A stretch of DNA of 64,000 bases from NCBI RefSeq assembly GCF_032854445.1, contig NC_088305.1, forward strand, positions 10,773,717 to 10,837,716, read 5' to 3'. The stretch comes from Liolophura sinensis (lineage: Eukaryota; Mollusca; Polyplacophora; Chitonida; Chitonidae). Positions 40,301 to 49,300 of the stretch are shown here, piece after piece. Positions within the stretch are counted from its first letter, which is position 1. The number at the start of each line of letters is the position of its first letter. Below the pieces are notes generated by a model. That model saw only the letters and a program-made list of their open reading frames with translations. It was not told the origin of the DNA and did not search any database. The position numbers and the translations under genes were made by a program.

Positions 40301-43300
40301 AGTGTACGTCCCTATTTGATTTAGTATATATTTATCATAGCCATGAAGATTTCCACAGTATGAGCTCCTTGGCGAATACTGCCATCTTCCCACTGTCCCA
40401 CTATAAAGCAGGACATGCAGTTGACTGCTCAACATGGCGACATTCACAGTGGAGGGTATACCGTAGAGTAGGGACGTATGGTGGTGGTGCAGAAAGCAGG
40501 TCTTTAGGTTGGTGTGTTTTATTTTGGCGAGACTTGTTGGATAATAAAGACAATCAGCCTGGACCTTCGTTGAGTACAAAATTAACACCGTAAACATCTG
40601 ACGACGCCAAGCCAGTATAAGAAAAGGAGTTTGAGTTTTTCGGGGCTAACTGCCATCATATATGTGACATTTTTTTTTTAGTATTGAATTGAATAACAAT
40701 CAAATAAGACAAAATTTTCATGGTTCCGAGGGCCATTGCATGCGGGACTGTAATTCTACAACTGTTTTGCGTATTTGCAGGCTGTTTATTCAGGCATATT
40801 CTGAGGGCATCATTTTGTGTAGCCTGATAGAATTATGTGTTGTGTGCAGCCCTGAAATTGGCCAATCCAACCAGTGTAGTTGTGTCTCCACAATCAAATT
40901 CAAAAGGTGCATAAATTTCACTGCAGGTTGCTCTTTCAAAAATATATAGTGGAGATTCATTTTGCAGCGCGTTACATTATATTCATAAACCAACTTGCAC
41001 CATGCCTAAGTTTTGCATGTTTAGCATTGTTTGCCTTGTAACATTTTTTACAGTTGCCTCATTACTGAACTGTCTGAACCAGCTGAAATCGGAGAACAGT
41101 CGTTTAGAGGGGCTGCTGAACAGCCTTGTGGCACGGCGCGACCACCTGCTAGCCGTGAACGCACGACTGGCCGCGTCTGCCCCCAGCCCTTCCAGCAGCG
41201 TTACACCCAGCACATCTCCGGAATCACCGCTCATTCAGAAGGGGTCTCGGGTCAGTACCCCTGGGGCTCACAGCGACATAGGTGCCACTCAGGTAAGTGA
41301 AAGTAAAAGGGAATTTTTGGCTCTGAAAAGAACGAACGATTGAATAAATGAATGATTGATTAAGGGGTTGACATCATAGTGGCAGTGTTTCAGCCATTTA
41401 GTGGCATGAATATGTAGGAGCATTGAAAAGGCGTGAGAGGGCAGCAATTTTTTTGAACACATGGTGTGGCGCTAGTCTGTAGTAAGGCCAAAAAGTACCT
41501 TAAATGACCAAATATTTTGTTCATGGTTAAGTGTTGCCTGTTTTTCCAGATTCTGGGAGTTCTGTTGATTTTAGAGAGGTGTTTGGAAGGTAGGATGATA
41601 TTCTACTGGGAAAATATAAATTGTAGCAGGAGAAGTAATATCTCATGATATTTATTTGCCTCCAAAAATGCTCTTTTGTGGTCGATTTTTTAGTTTATTT
41701 AGGGTAAGTGAAAAATTTATTGTAGCTCAATATCTGCAATATCACTGTATCAGGTTCAGCTTTGATTCCCTTCTGTCTGATTACGATGAATGTTTGATGT
41801 TGGTCAAACTGGTTGAGAGTCCTGGTGCCGAGCATTTACTGGGTACCCACAGGGAGGATGTTGCCTCAGAGACAAAGCTAGCATCTTTGGCTTTGCATTG
41901 GGTCTCCGTGGCCTGGTGCCGGGCATTTACTGTGTCCCCCACAGGGAGGATATTGCCTCAGAGACAAAGCTAGCATCTGTGTCTTTGCATTGGGCCTCCG
42001 TGGCCTGGTGCCGGGCATTTACCGGGTACCCACAGGGAGGGTGTTGTTTCAGAGACAAAGCTAGCATCTTTGTCTTTGCATTGGGCCTCCATGTCTTGGT
42101 GCTGTGCATTTACAGGGTACCCACAAGGAGGATGTTGCCTCAGAGACAAAGCTAGCATCTTTGGCTGTGCATTGGGTCTCCGTGGCCTGGTGCCGGGCAT
42201 TTACTGTGTCCCCCACAGGGAGGATATTGCCTCAGAGACAAAGCTAGCATCTTTGGCTTTGCATTGGGTCTCCGTGGCCTGGTGTCGGGCATTTACCGGT
42301 ACCCACAGGGAGGGTGTTGTTTTAGAGACAAAGCTAGCATCTGTGTCTTTGCATTGGGCCTCCATGTCTTGGTGCCGTGCATTTACAGGGTACCCACAAG
42401 GAGGATATTGCCTCAGAGACAAAGCTAGTATCTTTGGGAAGGTCTTCAAGCAACCAGCAGATGGTCGTGGGTTTGACTGACTATGACTGGTTTCCTCCCA
42501 CCATAATGCTAGCCTGCATTGTTTAAGTGAAATATTCTTGAGTACAGCATAAAACACCAATCAATCAATCAATCAAAGAAATAAATATTTTAAAACATGG
42601 TGATTTAAGAGCATTTTGTAAATTGAGAATTGGATATTCAGGTTAGGGACCAAATTGCCTGTACTATTTAATCAGAATTTTTTTTAATTCAAATTTAAAC
42701 ACTTTTACCCATTTATTTTTCTGACATTAATGAACGCTTAAGTATGTTACCCTTAAAAAATTTCTCAGTGTTTTTTGTCTGGTTATCTTTCGGGACTGTT
42801 CAAGCAATAAGAGTGGTGCTGTTATAGTTAGGGTTAAAAAAAGAATGACTCAGTGTTTTTCGTCTGGTTATCTTTCAGGACTGTTCAAGCAATAAGAGTG
42901 GTGCTGTTATAGTTAGAGTTAAAAAAAGAATGACTCAGTGTTTTTCGTCTGGTTATCTTTCAGGACTGTTCAAGCAATAAGAGTGGTGCTGTTATAGTTA
43001 GAGTTAAAAAAAGAATGACTCAGTGTTTTTCGTCTGGTTATCTTTCAGGACTGTTCAAGCAATAAGAGTGGTGCTGGTATCACCTCAGGTCATGCCACGC
43101 CCCCGTCACAAACTGTACAAACAAAAAAAGGTAGGTATTTACCTGTTGTAGTTAAAACAAAAAGGGTCTGCTGGCCCTCTTTTAAAGTTTCAGCTAGAAT
43201 GCCTGTTCGCCATTCCTTTCCTTCTGACATTGAGGATCAAACCTTGGCTGTCTTTGCCACAGCCTTAGTCAATCTGTCAGTGTGCAGACTTTAAGATCCG

Positions 43301-46300
43301 TCAAAAGGAAACATACTGCATTTTGGTTTATAATTCAAAATAGAATGACAAATTGAAGACTTTCTTTAGAGTCCAGTCTTGATGCTTAATTTAAGCTATT
43401 GTATTTATTTATTTATTTGATTGGTGTTTCATGCTGTACTCAAGAAAATTTCACTTATATAACGGCGGCTAGCATTACGGTGAGAGGAAATGCAGCATAG
43501 CCCGGGGAAAACCCACGACCGTCCACAGGTTGCTGGCAGACCTTCCCACATACGGCCGGAGAGGAAACCAGCATGAGGTGGACTTGACCTCACAGTGACC
43601 ACATTGGTGAGAGGCTCCAGGTTAATTACACTGCGCTAGCGCGCTAACCAACTGAACCACGGAGACCCCCTAAGTTATTGTATGTTTTCTGTCTGACCGT
43701 AGAGCTTGTAACAGGTATAGGCCTAGGCGTATCATTATTTCAGTCGTTGGTTCAGGAAGTGACCGAAAAGAAATCAATTACAAGAAGCCTATTTCTGGCA
43801 AGACTGCCTTTAAGTTTACTGACTGCTGGTTTTAATTTTCATTAGATAATGTACAGTTCTAAAAACTGTAAATAATTTTTAAACTTGAACTTCCCATTCC
43901 AAACAAAAGTTTCAACATGTTGAAATGCGTAACCAGAGCACGCATAGAATAAGACACCAAGGGACTATGTTTGTATAAAGTGAAAAAAATTCAGCCAACA
44001 GAAAAGTAAAGTTGCAAATTCAGGGTGCTTTGTGCTTTCAGCCAACAGAAAAGTAAAGTTATAGCAAATATAGGGTGCTTGGTAAAGCCATGTTATAGTT
44101 AGAGTTAAAAAAAGAATGACTCACATGTTGAATGGGATAAAGTGTGTTCTCTGAAAATGAGCATCTAATACTTCAAGTGATCTTGTGTTTTTAGAAGAAA
44201 AAAGTGTCCAATGTCCCAAGGTGTAATGCAGTGTCCATGTCCTGAAAACGCTTAATTCATTTTATAAGAAAAGTGAACGTCCTGTTCTCAGAGATACATT
44301 GGTATTGTATGGAAAAGTGTGTCCAAGATCAAGGGAACACCCAGTTTTCTCAGAAAAGTGGTGTTTGCAAAACTATTGAGACAGGAAATGGAATGTCCAG
44401 TATTCTGGGACAACTTTCTTCGTTAGAAAACCCCAAAACTGACGATTGTCTGATTTTTTGAGACACCATGCTTGCTAGAAGTGTGCGTTGGTGTATGTGC
44501 TAATCAAGAGCTTTGCCTTATCTTGCTATTGTCAGATATCTTGCTGTCCTGCCAGGACAAGTCTGATAGCAGGTTTGAGTTTGACTCAATGTTGTCACAA
44601 ATCTGATACTTGTCGTTTGACTCAGTATTCTGTTTTGACTGTCGTGGGTCTGCATTTGACTTGATACTTGCCTGAACTGTTTTTAAATGGTGTCCTGTGG
44701 TTTTTTAGTTTCCTACTTCCTCCATATCTTCTAGAAGGTTGAGTTGTTGTTCTTCCTTTCTTTCTTTTTTTTTTTTATTTTATTATTTCACTCCACAAGA
44801 CTGATAAAAGTTTTGAACTCAATCTCACAAATCTGATACGTGTCGATTGACTCAGTAATCTTCCATGGCAGTCATGGATTTGCATTTCAAGAGGTATGTG
44901 TCTCGGATTGACAGGTAGTTTGAACATATGTTTACCTGAATTAAGTGGTGTTCTGTGGTAGTAGTTTTCTATTTCCTGCTTCTCTTCGTCCTCTAGAAAC
45001 TTGAGTTATTTTTGTTCCACATTGTCTCAAGTTGTCTCATGTTTGACTCCGGATGTCTCGTTGCAGTTAGTGTGACATATTGAGTTTGTTTCGTTGTTTT
45101 CTCATTGATACTTTGAGTTTGTTTCACTGTGGTCTTGAGTCTGGTACATTGTTGCACTTTTATTGAGTCATTGTTGTCTTAGTACTGATGTTTGTATAGC
45201 CTTCTAGTATTAGTTTTCAACTTAACATGTATGTGAAGTCTAACAGCTGTCTGCATTTGAATCACTGTTTGAGGTATTTTGACTTCATAAAACAAGACTT
45301 TCATTATGTGTTTTGTTATGTGAAAGGAAAGTGAAAGAAAAAATGAATTCATGTATTTTGGATTTGGTATGGTGTAACAGCTTATTGAGTCTTTGAATGA
45401 TTTACACAAACGGACTGTCTGTAGTTTGAAAGCAGGTTGTGGATGGTTTTAGATAAAAATTGCATACTATAAATCTTCAACATTTTCGAGCTCTGAAACA
45501 ATTTTTTTCAGTGAAATTTATGTAATTGCTATGAAGATCGGACATGGTTTTCCCCGGGCTCTGCTCATTTTTTCCCCACCCTCGTATAACATAAACAAAA
45601 AAATACTATGAAAATGACTCCAAAACCATTTGCTTCTATCACTAAAGATGCAAACTTCATAAAGCTACATGCATTATTTCTCTGCACCCCAAAGTTCTCT
45701 CAGAATGCTTCAGGTGAACCTAAAGACTGCCACTATATATACATAGGAAAAAGGATATAGGACACACACACAGAAAAATATGTAAATATGCTCTATAAAG
45801 TTTTGAAAGCCGAGAAGATGGCTCAGTATTGGGGATATGACACTGACAAACAATTCACTCCCTGTGGCCATGTGGTAGAAGCCCTTATGAACTTGGCCAA
45901 TCACTAAGGCTGGAAGTGTCACATGATAATTGGCTGTCACGTCAAAAAGCGTATTGACTCTTGATTGTCAGGATTGTTTCTTACAGTGGATAAATGAAAT
46001 AAATGGGATTTTGCAGTTAGTTTAAGTTTAAAACTGATGCATTTTGGACTACACATTTATGGACAGGGAAGTGAGAAAGGCTGTCTGTCACAATGTGTAC
46101 ATGTTGGGCAGGTTACTGCAAAGTCAGATTTATTACGAAAACATTTTCTGCATGAAGGAGTCTCGCATAAATCAAAAAGTCCTGCTATTGTCAGTAAATT
46201 CTCTGATGTCGGCACAGTCAGCTAGGTATAATGTAGGAGGAAGACGAGAACGAGCAGAACTGCTAAAACACGGCGCTTGTGCCCACGAAGATTGCCCAGA

Positions 46301-49300
46301 CCGAGGACCAGGCTAAAAGCAACATCGGCCCTTTGAAAACGGGACAGAACTGATACTCATTGGTTGGGTATCAGGTGTTTCTGTTTGTATTTTCTCATTG
46401 GCATATTGTTTAATACTGATGGTACGAGACAGCTGCAAGGTTTTGTGACGTCACTCTAGACAGCTATAACATGGCAAAATGTATTATGGCTTCTCCAAAT
46501 GAATGGCTAGGTACTGACGATCACTTGCTATTTATTTTGTTGATAAAGAGGTGTAGAATTTTTAAAGTATTTCTGGAACTTTTCTGGAATTCTCCTTTAT
46601 TACTTAATTCGTCCTTAGTGGCTGACGTGATGTTCACTTTCAAAATATTGGTCGCAGGGGTGTTTGAAGAATGAGGATAGTAGGTCTAACTTCATGTGAT
46701 CTGCTTTTAGATTTAGTCGAGTCATGTGTTGCTTGTGTTCAGTCACGTGTGTATGATAATATTTCCATTGTGAGATTCAATTTAAATGTATTCTTTATCT
46801 TGTGGTGATGTTTGTCTATTGGTTTATGAAGGCAGGGCAAATTCCATTTGTGAAAATAGACAGCCCTATTAACACCCCTCATTCCAAGTCACTTCTATAA
46901 CATTTCATTGAAGGGGATACAGATTCGTTCCTGATTGGCTGATGTGAGAGATAGGCAAGTCCAGGCTATGCCTGAGAAAGCCGGTATGGCAGATTTATTC
47001 AAACAGAACCACATCTGCAGGGTTTAACCCACGAAATCCTGTCTTCACTGTCGGCCAGTCAGCATAAATTCTGTATCCCTTTAAGCATCAGCTGACTTGT
47101 TAGTGGATGATTAGCATTACCATGCATGTCAAGATATGCTTCTGTACAGCAGTTGTCTCCCCTTTAGTGTGCACCATGTGCACTTGCATTACTACAGTGT
47201 ACAGAAACTGGACTCTACCCATCCTGTACAATCAGAAACCCGTTTCCAGTAGTAACCTACCATCCTAGCAAAAAACATAGTTAACTGTTGGTTTGCTCAA
47301 ATATTTTCCAGAACAGTCCGGAATAGACAAGTTCTTTCATCATCCGAACAGTTACGTCTGAATAGCTCTGTGTGATGACATTTATCCTCTCCCTGAAGAC
47401 GTTCCTTAGTCATCGTCAGACATAGATTTTTCCTTTTTTGAGAGGAATTCTTCCCCTTTTATGGAAAAAAAATGTTTGGATTTAACTTGAAAGGTTAAAT
47501 AAAATGTTAAAAGAATTCTTCCCTTATATTCTTCCCTTTTATGAAATGAAAAAAAAATGTTTGGGTTTAACTGGAAAGGTTTCAAAATGACTGAAAATGT
47601 TAAAAAAAACATGAGATGTGCGGGTGTCTGTCTTATCACTGTGTATATTGTGCTTTAAAAATGCTTCATAGAGTTTAGTTTCCAGGACAGTTCTTAAGTA
47701 AACTGAAATTTCATGGAGTACCAGAGCATTTGACCCTGTTCTACACTGCATCCTCATATACTCTATCTTCATTTCTAACGATCTATTTTTTGCAGACATT
47801 CCCACTCCTAAAAAACTGACCAGCCTTGTGAACAAAGTCAACTGTAGCCTTAGCCCAGATACTCGTGTTTTTACCACAGCACCTCCCGGAGGACCTAGCC
47901 CAAGTCATGTGCAGTTACCTGCCCTTGCCCCATCACAACCCCAGATCCAGACATTTGTGGTACAACAGTCCACAGGATTAACCAATAAGACTATCCAGGT
48001 AAGGCGCATGTAGAAGGTCTAGTTAAATAGTTCCTGACATTCAGGTTTTAGCCCCTTAGCTAATGGTATCGTTGTTGTTGTTGGCATCATTCCGTCCATT
48101 TCCTTTGTAATGCTTCTAACCAGGTATATCGATTTAACTTACTACAGTATCAGTTTAGTATATCACATGTGTACTAATTTATTTATTTGATTGATGTTTT
48201 ACACCCTACTCAACAATAATTCACTTGTACAATGGCAACCGGCATAATGGTGGGAGGGAACTGAGAGGAAAGGAATTGAGATGAACCCTGTTCATTTTAC
48301 TTAACTCTAGCTAGTTTACAAGGATTACAGCCATCTGTAATATAGAGAAGAAACGGGATGACCAAATACTCAGTAAAACCCTCGTGTCAAAGTAAAAGAA
48401 AGCTAAAATATGACATTAGGTTTATCATACAGTCAACTGAAAACTAGGCGTAAAAATGCTTTATTTGTCTTTTGAAAGGCATTCAGATGTTGAAAACTAT
48501 GTTGTGTTTTATGAGCCAATCTGACGGCATCGAAGAACTCAGATGTTACCTCACCTTTTTTTCCTGATGTTCACCAGAAGAATTTTTGAGAACATTATTT
48601 TAGTAATCTTTTACTCATGGGTAAAAAGAGTTATTCCAACATTCAGTGTGGTGATAGAGTTAAAAAAAAAAAATTCCTATGACGTCAGAGTTCCTAACCT
48701 CTAATAGCATGGTCCATAAAGCCCATCTTAGAATTCGAATGTTTGAGCGATTTTAACTTTTTTCATAAAAATCTGAATGTGGGCGACGGATCAGTCTCGT
48801 TAAATATACATGTGGGTGTAGGTGTAACATTTAATTTGGCTCTCTGCTCTGTGAAATTAACATTTAATAAGCAATATGGCTGTTTCTAGTGTGCATGATG
48901 GGTGCTTCTTAGCTGTGGGACAGATAAATCCAAATAATTATGTCAAAGCATTATGACTCTGGGCAACCACACATTTAATTCAGGAAATACCATGCATTTT
49001 GTGAGAGTCTCTATGACACATGATAGTTTACACCAAGCCTGGGAATAAGAAGCAGGACGAGGACAAACTCCTTCACCAATTAGTATCTTACTTGGGGCGC
49101 AGTGTTTGGTTCAGGGCAAAACTGCCATGTAAATAACATTGTCACCAATTAGTATCTTACTTGGGGCGCAGTGTTTGGCTCAGGGCAAAACTGCCATGTA
49201 AATAACATTGTAACTATTTTTTAATTTGTGTGAATAACTGCAAGATTTTCCATAGTGCCCTGCTGCAACTTAAAAGTTATTTCCAGGCTTGTTCATGTTG

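Noticed and set aside
40165..40597. Similar ~140-residue frames on both strands
   Set aside because: They mirror each other because the element is a palindrome; no protein family resemblance.
41898..42480. Frames on both strands over 41.9-42.5 kb
   Set aside because: Products of the 84-92-bp tandem array, with periodic repeats and no start or splice support.
46037..46316. Two overlapping frames in AF10 intron 14
   Set aside because: AF10 phase joins exon 14 to exon 15 without them and no splice sites of the right phase were found.
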